From: Roseiarcus sp963781895
GTDB lineage: Bacteria > Pseudomonadota > Alphaproteobacteria > Rhizobiales > Beijerinckiaceae
Length of the DNA: 64,000 nucleotides
Assembly (NCBI GenBank): GCA_963781895.1
Contig: CAWAIM010000032.1
Coordinates: 1 to 64,000, forward strand
Reading direction: 5' to 3'
Made by a program: the position numbers and the translations under genes. Shown here in pieces: positions 48,121-56,638 of this stretch; positions within the stretch are counted from its first letter, which is position 1; every line of letters starts with the position of its first letter. Under the pieces are notes generated by a model. It was not told the origin of the DNA. It saw nothing but the letters and a program-made list of their open reading frames with translations, and searched no databases.

Positions 48121-48690
48121 TCAGATCCGCTCGATCGTCTTGGCCGCGGCGTCGAGCGCGTCGACGACCGCCTGGATCTGCTCGGGCGTCGCGGCGCGGC
48201 CGCGCAGGCGCACGCGAACCGTCGCGCGCAGGTTCAGCATCGCGCGCCTGACCGAAATGAATCCGGCGAACCGCTGATCGTCGTCGTCGCCGAACCGGGC
48301 GAAGATGGCGTCGATCTGGGCCTTGTTTTCGGCCAGGACCTTCTCGCCCTCGGGCGTCAGCGTGTAGAGCTTGCGCCCCGCCTGGTCCTGGCCCGCGGTG
48401 GCGTAGCCCATATCCTCCAGCATCGTCAGGGTCGGATAGACGACGCCGGGGCTGGGGCTGTAATCGCCGCCGACGCGCTCGCCGAGGGCCTTGATGATCT
48501 CATAGCCGTGCCGGGGCTTTTCGGCCACCAGCGCCAGAATTGCGAGCCGCAGCTCGCCGCCGTCGAACATCCGGCGCTCGCGGCCGCCGGACCCGCCGCC
48601 GCGCCCCCGCCAGCCGCGAAAAGACCCGCGCCCGAACCCGCCGTGGCCGTGACCCTGGCATATATGATCGTCGAAATGACGAAAGAACAT
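48121..48690 (-). CDS. PadR family regulator with His/Gly-rich N-terminus (YqjI-like)
   Basis: A 189-residue regulator. Residues 1-40 are rich in His, Gly and Arg with one Cys (HFDDHICQGHGHGG), a likely metal-binding extension like that of the nickel-responsive E. coli YqjI. A PadR winged helix follows (LRLAILALVAEKPRHGYEIIKALGER, SPGVVYPTLTMLEDMGY), then a helical dimerisation region. An aaggag site precedes the start, and two perfect palindromes lie upstream. It converges with mntH, so a metal-homeostasis role is attractive but inferred. Confidence 0.87.
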   Translation of the reverse strand: MFFRHFDDHICQGHGHGGFGRGSFRGWRGRGGGSGGRERRMFDGGELRLAILALVAEKPRHGYEIIKALGERVGGDYSPSPGVVYPTLTMLEDMGYATAGQDQAGRKLYTLTPEGEKVLAENKAQIDAIFARFGDDDDQRFAGFISVRRAMLNLRATVRVRLRGRAATPEQIQAVVDALDAAAKTIERI

Positions 48691-48712
48691 TGTTTGACTC
48701 CTTAGATGTTAG

Positions 48713-48730
48713 GACATATCGCGATATGTC
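48713..48730. promoter_or_regulatory. Perfect 18-base palindrome upstream of the PadR gene
   Basis: GACATATCGCGATATGTC, a perfect 9+9 inverted repeat, begins 23 bases upstream of the PadR start codon. A second perfect palindrome follows further upstream. The position suits autoregulation. Confidence 0.65.
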
Positions 48731-48737
48731 TTGATAA

Positions 48738-48749
48738 AAGATATATCTT
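48738..48749. promoter_or_regulatory. Second palindrome AAGATATATCTT upstream of the PadR gene
   Basis: A perfect 12-base palindrome centred 22 bases from the centre of the larger one, i.e. about two helical turns, so the two sites would face the same side of the DNA. Confidence 0.5.
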
Positions 48750-49111
48750 ATGAGCCGACACGCAAGGGCCGCAAGAAGATTTTCTTGCCTGGCGACCCGG
48801 CCGGCATGGATTGCGCCGCGAATGGCGGTGGATTTAAGCGCGTTCCGTCCGAAAACGCCGACGCCGGTTTGGATGGCGCCGCCTGCCCGGCTGGAACGTG
48901 CAAATTCGCGCCCAACGATAACCCCACCGTATTTCGGCGTTAAGATATTGATGCGCGTAAGGGATCGCACGACTTATGGGGTTACGTCGGACGCGAGCCG
49001 CGACCCCTGGGAAATGCGCCATACCCCACGGGGACGTTTCCGGCGCTTCCCAGAATAACATTGTCACGCTCGTTTGCCGCTACCTCCCACGGCAATTCGC
49101 ATTACCCGTCC

Positions 49112-50389
49112 TTACGCAAGGCAGAGGGCCTCGACAGGCGTCCGGTGACCCTTAAGTTGTTGCGCCGGCAGGCATCGCCATTTGGCGCTTTCGTCGGTGC
49201 GACCCGCGGCCTGGAGCAGAGCTGCGGAAACGACGATGGGACTGCCGACTTCGCGGCTCAGCCGCTCCAGGCGTTCGGCGACATTCACGGTGTCGCCGAT
49301 GACAGTGTATTCCAGAAGCTCCTCGCCGCCGAGTGCGCCTGCAAACACTTCTCCGTAGTGCGCGCCAATGCCGACTGCGACCGAAGTCCGTCCGGACTGC
49401 TCGCGTTCCAGAGACCACTCTGTCGCTGCGTCGAGGATATCAACAGCGCAGCGCACGGCGCGCAAGGCGTCGTCCGCTCTCTGTATCGGACTGCCGAAAA
49501 CCGCCATGATTGCGTCGCCGATGAACTTGTCGACGGTGCCCCCGTGCGAAAACACGGGTTTCGCAAGGCGGTTGCGATATTTCGGAGAGAAAGGCGCTGA
49601 GCTGGTCGGGCGCCATCGTCTCGGCGAGAGCAGTAAAGCCGCGAATGTCCACGAACAGCACCGCGGCCGGCTGTCGGCGGCCGGCGAGCACCTGTTCCTC
49701 ATCGCCTTCCGCGAGCCTGGCCGCAAGATTTGGCGAGAAATACCGAGAGAGTTCTGGCCGTACGGGCGACGTGCTCGATCGACGTCATCAGCAGACCCCT
49801 CGTCCGGCGACCATTAACGAAGAGAATGAAGGCGGCCAAGGCGATGAGGGCGAGAGGCATCGCCTGGTAGTTCAGCAAACCAGTCATGGCGCCCATGGCC
49901 GGCATTCCACTCATCATCCCACTCATCATCGGCTGCTGATCAGCCGCAACAAGGAATGGGCCAAATTCGATCGAAATGACGAACAGCGCGGCCGCGTAGA
50001 CAACGAGCCAAGGTCGATAGCGCATGGAAGCATGGATCAGGATAACGAAGATCAGTGCCGTCGCCGGCAGGCCGAAGGCAGACGTCGTCTGCATCCCCAT
50101 CGAGCGGGCCAGCATCAGAACCTGAGCCACCACCAAAATGACGTCGAATGTCACGAACAGATAGCGAATTGCCCGATAATATACCCCGCGCCAAGCGAGC
50201 AACAGCCCGACAGCTGTGCCGAGTTCCGTAAAGCGACGCTGCTATCCGTGCGCCATTACTAGAGCCGCCTGCGTCCGTGGCGGACAAGATCGCGGTCGCC
50301 AGGAACAAGAACACGATGAGACGTATGCCGGCGAAGGTCTTTTCGGCGTCGAGTTCGGCCTGCCGGAGCAGGTCCTGGACATTGGTCAT
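49112..50389 (-). pseudogene. Membrane-anchored class III adenylate cyclase, three frame breaks
   Basis: One locus that would give about 424 residues. Order: MTNVQDLLRQAELDAEKTFAGIR and a first span, then several membrane spans (LFVTFDVILVVAQVLMLARS to MPLALIALAAFILFV), a linker RYFSPNLAARLAEGDEEQ, and a class III cyclase domain. The cyclase domain has LFVDIRGFTALAE (metal Asp), GDAIMAVFG (second Asp) and GDTVNVAERLE (Asn/Arg). It is split at about 50240-50255, 49742-49748 and 49579-49583, each cured by removing one base. The catalytic residues are all present. It could be intact in the true genome; as written it cannot make the protein. A FNR/FixK box lies upstream. Confidence 0.75.
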
Positions 50390-50791
50390 TTCAAATGTCT
50401 TTCTGTCTCCGGCTCTATGGCGCCCGGGAAAGACGGGCCGACGTCCTTGAGGCGACCTCCCTTTCCCTGTCAATCTCTGTCAATCGGAGAGTAAATGTTG
50501 ACATCTGGGCGATGTGGATGCGCCATTGAAGTCCTACTCGCGGATCTGCCGCTTGATCAGGATCAACGCTGGACACTGACATCCGGATTGAAAAGCTCGC
50601 GCGTCTCGGAGGAGTGCTCTCGCCGGCGGCAATGCTTGGATCCTGTCGATTGTGTCGGTCGGTGACGACCGCCTGACATCGCTCGTGAAGGCATGAAACG
50701 CCAAGCGGCGCCTCGACGTGCTGGCGCGCGTCAACTGATGCGGGCGGAATATCGGCGGATGCGGGCATGTCGAGGGTATTGTCGCCGCTGA
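50390..50791. other. Intergenic region with FNR/FixK box
   Basis: About 400 bases between the ABC transporter stop and the cyclase start, both on the minus strand. It contains the perfect box at 50553-50566. A 126-codon minus-strand frame (50415-50795) shows no domain and is not accepted. Confidence 0.45.
50553..50566 (-). promoter_or_regulatory. FNR/FixK box TTGATCAGGATCAA
   Basis: Perfect TTGAT-N4-ATCAA. If the start point is about 41 bases downstream, transcription would begin near 50518 and run into the cyclase gene at 50389, consistent with class II activation. Confidence 0.7.
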
Positions 50792-52544
50792 TCACGGCGA
50801 TGCCGCCGCCGCAGCCAACCAGCGCGTGCGCAGGTGAAGTATTCTAGAATAGAATGTATGTTGACTGTCAATACTGCTAATGCTTAGGACAGAGGTTTTC
50901 GAAAGCTCGTTTTCAAACAGTGAAACCATTAACTTGCGATCGTCCTCATTCAGATGACAGAGGGCTTCATCAGTAATGATCCATTGAGGTTTATGGACTA
51001 GAAGTCGAGCAAAGGACAGATGCTGCTGTTCATCGACCGTTAATTCCCTGTCCCACCGGGCAATTCGATCAAGCAACGGCACGAGATGCTTCAAGTTTGT
51101 GCGCTCAAGCGCCCGAATCAAATCGGATTTCGGCAAACTTGGAAGCGCCGGCGGGGTAACCCAACACATCGCGCAGAGTGCCTTCGGGAAGGTAGGATTT
51201 TTGCGGGAGGAAGATAGTGTTTTCCCTCGGTGGAAGCCGCAGGCGCCCGGTTCCCCACGGCCAAAGTCCGGCTATTGCACGGAAAAGCATGCTCTTGCCC
51301 GCTCCGGGTTTGCCGATAACGAGGACGTGCTCGCCCGGTTTGACCTCGACGTTCGGCTCGTCGACCGTAATGACGCGATCTACCGCATTCACGGTCACGT
51401 TCTCGAAGGCGAGCGCCGGCGCGTTCTCAAGAACGGCGATGCGGGTCTCCGGTTGTTCCGCCTTGTCCATGGAAAGAAGCGCGCGTCGGAAACCCATGAC
51501 GCGCAGAAGCGTTGCCCGCCAGTCGGCGATGTTGCTGGCGTTGTCGACGTACCACCGCAGAGCCTGCTGCACCTGATTAAAGGCTCCGACGACCATCATG
51601 AGTTCCCCGAATGTAAGCTGGCCGCCGAAATAGCTCGGCGCGGCGACGACGATCGGGGCCACGATCGCGAACCAGCCGTAACCGGCTGTGACCCAGGTCA
51701 GTCGCGCAATGGCATTGGCGATCTCCCGCATGAGGCCGATGACGCCATCGAGCTCGCGGTCGAGTCGCTTACGCTCGTCCTGTTCGCCGCCGTAAAGCGC
51801 GATGCCGTCGCTGGACTCGCTTGCGCGCATGAGCCCGTAACGAAAATCGGCTTCGCAGGCATATCGCGTAGCATTGAGCTCGATGAGGTGTCGACCCAAA
51901 CGCCAGCTCAGCCACGAGCCGGACGCTGAGTAGATCAGTGCGCTCCATACCATGAAGCCCGGAAATTCGAATCTGCGATCGGCAATCTGAACCACGAAAC
52001 CGCGGGAAAGCAGCCACAGCACCCCCACAAAGCTCAACAGCAACAGCGTCGATTGAAAGAGACCGATCGAAAGAGACGCCGTCAGCTCGGTCAACCGCCG
52101 CGCGTCCTCCTGGATGCGCTGGTCTGGATTGCTGCCGATCGGCCCAGCGCCGGCAAGGAGGAAGGCTCTCTTGGGCGTCAACCACTGGATCAAGAGATCG
52201 CGGCTGATCCATTCGCGCAAAGAGATTTTTATCACCTGGTCGAGCCATGTCTGCAATACGTTCAAGACAAGCAAGAGGGCGATAATAAACGTAAATATGA
52301 CAAGCTCATAACCAAAAGAATTGAGGTCCTTGTTCTTGATCGCATCAAAGAACGGTTGGTTCCAGGCGTTGAGCCGAAGCTGCGCGAATGTCGTCGCGCC
52401 GATGACGGCGGCTAACCCGGCGGCAAGGGACAGGAGCTTATAGCGACCAGGCGATCTACGAATTGCATCGAGAAAAGACTGAACCTGTTGAGCAAAACCA
52501 AGACGAGGATGCTCGATCGACGAAAAGGCCGAGTTCTGTGACAT
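50792..52544 (-). CDS. SbmA/BacA- and YddA-like ABC transporter (permease-ATPase fusion), frame broken
   Basis: A half-transporter of about 583 residues after repair. The N-terminal ABC_membrane_2 domain has LRLNAWNQPFFDAIKNKDLNSF, typical of the SbmA/BacA/YddA group. Walker A is GKPGAGKSM. At about 51130-51140 one surplus base separates YPAGASKFA from KSDLIRALERTNLKHL. The nucleotide domain looks weakened: the signature region reads LTVDEQQHLSFARLL instead of an LSxGEQQ form, and Walker B reads ITDEALCHLN instead of DEATSALD. It may be inactive or specialised. Substrate unknown. Confidence 0.78.
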
Positions 52545-52901
52545 TGCAGCTCGAATTCAGAATTTAGAAAGTACATGCCTCCATCACCGCTTCCGTAATG
52601 AGGACCTCGCGAGTTTCCGTTCCAAACTCATCTCGGGCGGACCGATGCCCATTCCGCTGACGATGACCCCATCACCGAATTTGGGTTGTCTCGCGAGAGC
52701 GTAGTCCATCTCGAACTCGCGAATCCAAAATCGAAGGTGACGTGAGATTGCGGGTTTTATGGCCTCATGTTCACTATCCGTGTGCGCTGACTTCGATCGA
52801 GGTCAGGAAGGCCATTTCCAGACCGTGGCGGCGAGGTGGCGATTTGAAGCGAAATGGGATGGCAGCTCTGCTGTACCCTCCGTCTAAGCCATTGCAAGCA
52901 A
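52545..52901. other. Intergenic region between tRNA-His and the ABC transporter gene
   Basis: About 357 bases with no accepted gene. A perfect inverted repeat CCATTGC-AA-GCAATGG (52889-52904) abuts and overlaps the tRNA CCA end and may act in 3' processing or termination. Confidence 0.4.
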
Positions 52902-52978
52902 TGGTACCGCCACCCCGGCTCGAACGGGGGACCTCTAGATCCACAATCTAGCGCTCTAACCAACTGAGCTATGGCGGC
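52902..52978 (-). tRNA. tRNA-His (anticodon GTG)
   Basis: A full cloverleaf on the minus strand. The acceptor stem is GCCGCCA/TGGCGGT, the D-arm TAGCTCAGTTGGTTAGAGC, and the anticodon arm CTAGA-TTGTGGA-TCTAG with GTG. The T-arm is CCCCCGTTCGAGCCGGGG, and the 3' end A-CCA is encoded. Discriminator A73 is the alphaproteobacterial form. 77 bases including CCA. Confidence 0.97.
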
Positions 52979-53298
52979 CAAGCCCCGGCGGTCGGGAAAC
53001 TAGTGTCAATGGCATGGCGTTGCAAGGCCTCGTTGCGAGCGCTGTCGCGAGCGACGGCGCGGCGGACGGGCACGCTCGGATTCCGATCCGCCGCGGCCCC
53101 GACGCGCGAGCAACGCTGAGGCCCGGATCGATCGCGCGCCTTGCCCGGAACAGATGACCGCGCCCATGCGCCTGATGGCCGATCGCCGCGGCGGCGCAGG
53201 AGACGCGGGCCTCGATCTCCATGGAGGCCCGCGGGCGTCCGGCGAACGGCCGCGGCCTCCTCGAACCCGCGTCCCGGCTTAAGGAAAAAGACGCTCCT
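52979..53298. other. Intergenic region between the alcohol dehydrogenase gene and tRNA-His
   Basis: About 320 bases holding the tRNA-His promoter on the minus strand. No gene, repeat or clear terminator recognised. Confidence 0.4.
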
Positions 53299-54336
53299 TC
53301 ATGCCGCGATGATGACCTTCAGCGCGTGCGTATCCGCCGCGCGCCCGAAGGTGTCGTAGGCGTCGAGGATCTGATCGAGCTTGAAATGGTGGGTGATCAA
53401 GCGCGTCGGATCGATCTTGCGCGACTGCACCGTCTTCAGCAGCATCGGCGTCGTCACCGTGTCGACCAGCCGGGTCGTGATCGAGATGTTCTGCGACCAG
53501 AGCCGTTCGAGGTGAAGATCGACCTTGGCGCCGTGCACCCCGATATTGGCGATGACGCCGCCGGGCGCCACGAGGTCCTCGCACAGCACGAAGGTCGCGG
53601 GGACGCCGACCGCCTCGATCGCGACGTCGACGCCGCGGCCCCCGGTCAACGCCTTGACCGTGTCGACCGCCTTTCCGTCGGCGCTGTTGATCGTCTGGGT
53701 CGCGCCGAACTGCCGGGCGAGCCCCAGCCGGTTGTCGTCGAGATCGATCATGATGATTTCGGCCGGCGAGTAGAATTGCGCCGTCAGCAGGGCGGCGAGC
53801 CCGATCGGCCCCGCCCCGACGATGGCGACCGTCGAACCCGGCGCCACCTTGCCGTTGAGCACCCCGCATTCGAACCCCGTCGGCAGGATGTCGCTCAGCA
53901 TCACCATGGCCTCGTCGTCGACGCCGGCCGGAACCGGATAGAGACTGGTGTCGGCGTGGGGGATGCGGACAAATTCAGCCTGGGTCCCGTCGATTTCATT
54001 GCCGAGAATCCAGCCGCCGGTCGTGCAGTGCGAATACATGCCGCGCCGGCAATATTCGCACTTGCCGCACGAGGAAATGCACGAGATGAGGACCTTGTCG
54101 CCGGCATGGAAGGCGGTGACCCCTGCCCCGACGCTGTCGACGATTCCGACGCCCTCATGCCCGAGAATGCGGCCCGGCTTGCAGGTCGGGACGTCGCCTT
54201 TGAGGATGTGCAGATCGGTGCCGCAAATGGTGGTCTTGACCATCCTGACGATCGCGTCGCCGGGCGCCTGGATTTGCGGCTTCGCACGATCCTCCAGCGC
54301 CTTGAGACCGGGTCCGCGATAGACCAACGCTTTCAT
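53299..54336 (-). CDS. Zinc-dependent alcohol dehydrogenase family protein
   Basis: A 345-residue medium-chain dehydrogenase. Catalytic zinc ligands are in TTICGTDLHI and GHEGVG; structural zinc cysteines are in SCGKCEYCRRGMYSHC. The nucleotide motif is VGAGPIGLAAL, and an acidic residue after the second strand (IDLDDNR) suggests NAD. It resembles isopropanol/2,3-butanediol-type enzymes. A FixK-type box 112 bases upstream of the start suggests induction at low oxygen, which would suit NADH disposal. Confidence 0.92.
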   Translation of the reverse strand: MKALVYRGPGLKALEDRAKPQIQAPGDAIVRMVKTTICGTDLHILKGDVPTCKPGRILGHEGVGIVDSVGAGVTAFHAGDKVLISCISSCGKCEYCRRGMYSHCTTGGWILGNEIDGTQAEFVRIPHADTSLYPVPAGVDDEAMVMLSDILPTGFECGVLNGKVAPGSTVAIVGAGPIGLAALLTAQFYSPAEIIMIDLDDNRLGLARQFGATQTINSADGKAVDTVKALTGGRGVDVAIEAVGVPATFVLCEDLVAPGGVIANIGVHGAKVDLHLERLWSQNISITTRLVDTVTTPMLLKTVQSRKIDPTRLITHHFKLDQILDAYDTFGRAADTHALKVIIAA

Positions 54337-54447
54337 GACATCCTCCGTGAATGTTTCGCAGGCTCGCCCAATGGCGGCGCTTTCATGCGAAGGCGCTCGA
54401 ATTCGGCCGTCCTTGTGTCCGTCTTATGCAGGCGCGGACTGCGCGGC

Positions 54448-54461
54448 TTGATCTGGCTCAA
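54448..54461 (-). promoter_or_regulatory. FNR/FixK box TTGATCTGGCTCAA
   Basis: Fits TTGA-N6-TCAA with one departure from TTGAT-N4-ATCAA. Positioned to activate the minus-strand alcohol dehydrogenase gene from a start point near 54413. Confidence 0.6.
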
Positions 54462-54572
54462 GTGCGGCACGCGGCGATCCGCATGGCCATGATCGGCTCA
54501 ATGTCGATCGACGCTTGGACTGTCGTCCGGAGGCCGGCTTGCCGCGTCAGGCTGGCGGAGCGGAGGGAAGGA

Positions 54573-56132
54573 TCACCGGCGGCCCGTGGGCGAACGAATC
54601 CCGAGTGCGGCCAGAGACCTTCGAACCACCGCGTCAGGATCGCCAGAGGCGTCGACGCGACGCCATGTGAGCGGGCCGAGATCGGCCTCGGCCTGGCGGC
54701 GAACGACGTCAGCCGTGGCGTCGGAAGCGTCGCGGCTTCGTCCCTCGACGCGCTCGATCCGCAGCGCGAGCGGCGCCTCGAGCCACAGCCCATCGAACGG
54801 AACCCCGACGGCGCGCGCCACCTCCTCGATCGCCCGCCGCTCCTCGGGCCGCGCATGCACGGCGTCGACGATGACGCTGAATGTCGAGGCGAGCGCCAGT
54901 TTCGATTGGCGACGCAGAGCCGCATAGACCCTCGCGCTCACGGCGAGGTCGTAGCCGGCTTGCGGCAGGCGCTCCGTCTCCTCCACCGCGAACATGCGCT
55001 TGCGCTCGATGTCGGTTCGCAGCCAGACGCCCCCTGGCATGCGGCCGACGAAGGGAGCAAGCCTGGAGGCGATGGTGGTCTTGCCCGTCCCCGACAGGCC
55101 GCCGATCGCCACCAGCCGCGCGGGAACTGGAACCAGAAAATCCTCGGCGAGCGAGAAATAGCGCCGCGCCTCGCGCACCGCCAATTCACGCGCTTGTCCG
55201 TCGAGATGCGGAAGCGTGGCGGCGGCGACCTTGGCGCGGATCGCGGCCCTGACGCTGAGAAACAAGGGAAAGGCGGCGAGGCCGACCAGCTGCGCTTCGT
55301 CGCTTTCCCACAGATAGTGGTTGAGCACCGCGTTCGCTTCATGATGAAAGCCGCGCTCCCACAGGTCCATGACCAGAAAGGCGAGGTCGTAGAGAACGTC
55401 GCCGGTCGCCATCGCCTCGTCGAATTCAAGCGCGTCGAACAGGATCGGCTCGCCGTGCAGCAGCACGATGTTGCGCAGATGCAGGTCGCCGTGGCACCGG
55501 CGCACGTAACCACTACGTCGGCGCTCCAGAAGCAGAGCCCGATTGCTTTCCAGGAGCGCTCGCGACGTCGTCGTCAGCGCTTCGATCCGCTGCGCGGGAA
55601 AAACCTCCGGATTCTCGGCCAAGCTGCGGGCGTTTTCGAGAATATAGCCGTCGAGCGCGCCCGCGCTGTCGAAATCGCAGCGCGGCGCGCGTTCATGCGA
55701 TTTCACCACCGCATGAGAAAGGGCGGAGACGAGCCTCGGACCGAGGCCTCCCCGTTGCGCGACATGGTCGAGGGTCGCGTCCTCGTCGAAGCGGCGCATA
55801 TGAACGGCCCATTCGACGACCTCGCCCTTGCCGCCGAGTTCGAGGCCGCCGGCGCGGCGGGTGATCGGCGCCACGCCGAGATAGATGTCCGGAGCGTTGT
55901 CGCGGTTGACTTCGAGCTCGCGCCGGCAAGCCCTCGCGCGCCTGTCCAGGGTGGAGAAATCCATGAACGGAAAGCGCACCGCCCGCTTGATCTTGTAGGC
56001 GTCCTGTCCCGCGAGGAAGACGGCCGCGCCATGGGTGTCGATGCGCCTTACCTGTCCTTCGATCCCGTAGGTCGATGATTTGCCCAGGAAATCGAGCGCC
56101 TCACTCTGATCAGCGACGTCATGGGTCTCCAT
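54573..56132 (-). CDS. Fused aminoglycoside-phosphotransferase-like and P-loop kinase protein
   Basis: A 519-residue two-domain protein. The N-terminal half is a phosphotransferase-like fold (COG2187) with the Brenner-type catalytic loop CHGDLHLRNIVLLHG and the metal Asp in LFDALEFDE. The C-terminal half is a P-loop kinase (COG0645) with GLSGTGKTTIASRLAP. The start METHDVADQ at 56132 was preferred over an ATG 17 codons upstream. Homologues often sit in FixK/FNR or dormancy regulons; the substrate is not known. Confidence 0.85.
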   Translation of the reverse strand: METHDVADQSEALDFLGKSSTYGIEGQVRRIDTHGAAVFLAGQDAYKIKRAVRFPFMDFSTLDRRARACRRELEVNRDNAPDIYLGVAPITRRAGGLELGGKGEVVEWAVHMRRFDEDATLDHVAQRGGLGPRLVSALSHAVVKSHERAPRCDFDSAGALDGYILENARSLAENPEVFPAQRIEALTTTSRALLESNRALLLERRRSGYVRRCHGDLHLRNIVLLHGEPILFDALEFDEAMATGDVLYDLAFLVMDLWERGFHHEANAVLNHYLWESDEAQLVGLAAFPLFLSVRAAIRAKVAAATLPHLDGQARELAVREARRYFSLAEDFLVPVPARLVAIGGLSGTGKTTIASRLAPFVGRMPGGVWLRTDIERKRMFAVEETERLPQAGYDLAVSARVYAALRRQSKLALASTFSVIVDAVHARPEERRAIEEVARAVGVPFDGLWLEAPLALRIERVEGRSRDASDATADVVRRQAEADLGPLTWRRVDASGDPDAVVRRSLAALGIRSPTGRR

Positions 56133-56237
56133 CGGAGTGTCTCGGCTCGATCGCTGGATGTCCAGTGACGACCAGCGGCGCATGGTCCCCGGCGCGTGGA
56201 CATGAGGTCTTCGCCGAAGACTTCTCCGGCATTGTCC

Positions 56238-56420
56238 TTAACGCAAGGCGGCCGCACGCCGGACGTGAGCCGGCCGCGTTCCATCCTTGTTTTGGACGGA
56301 GCCCGCCGGGACCGCCCGGAAGCTGCGCCGATTGGCCCAATCGACCCACGCAAGCGCGAACATCAACGTCGCATAGGCGCCGATCACCGGCATAAGATAG
56401 CCAATTTCTCCAACAGTCAT
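56238..56420 (-). CDS. Small membrane protein of the FixK region
   Basis: A 60-residue protein with one or two membrane segments (EIGYLMPVIGAYATLMFALAWVDWANRR) and a basic tail. A good ggaggg ribosome site lies upstream, and a FixK-type box is centred 61 bases before the start, so it is likely a real low-oxygen gene. No family name recognised. Confidence 0.65.
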   Translation of the reverse strand: MTVGEIGYLMPVIGAYATLMFALAWVDWANRRSFRAVPAGSVQNKDGTRPAHVRRAAALR

Positions 56421-56474
56421 CGCATCTTCCCTCCAACGTCCGCCTTTCTTTGGCGCCGCGCAAGGACCTGTTCA

Positions 56475-56488
56475 TTGAGGCAGATCAA
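56475..56488. promoter_or_regulatory. FNR/FixK box TTGAGGCAGATCAA
   Basis: Matches TTGA-N6-TCAA. Centred about 61 bases upstream of the small minus-strand gene at 56420 and 158 bases upstream of fixL on the plus strand, so it could serve either; the spacing favours the small gene. Confidence 0.55.
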
Positions 56489-56638
56489 TCCGGGGCGACA
56501 CGGGACGTCAGTCCGGCGCACGAACGGGGACGTGGAAGACCCGAGAAGGCGGCGCGCCGTGAAATCGGGTTTGCCACTTGCGCCTCTCCTCGGATAATTC
56601 TCGCCGGCGACGGTCGTAATCGGCCGGAGGTGGTCAAA

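Larger units (their letters stand above)
48691..49111. other. Intergenic region with PadR operators
   Basis: The first 60 bases hold the palindromes. The remaining 350 bases up to the cyclase stop codon contain no supported gene. Short frames here resemble translations across RNA-like sequence but no cloverleaf can be folded. Confidence 0.45.

Noticed and set aside
48880..48960. Possible tRNA-like fragment
   Set aside because: The translated text resembles frames that cross tRNA genes, but no acceptor, anticodon or T-arm can be folded.
50415..50795. A 126-codon minus-strand frame between the ABC and cyclase genes
   Set aside because: No recognisable domain, and the FNR box lies inside it, which fits an intergenic promoter better.
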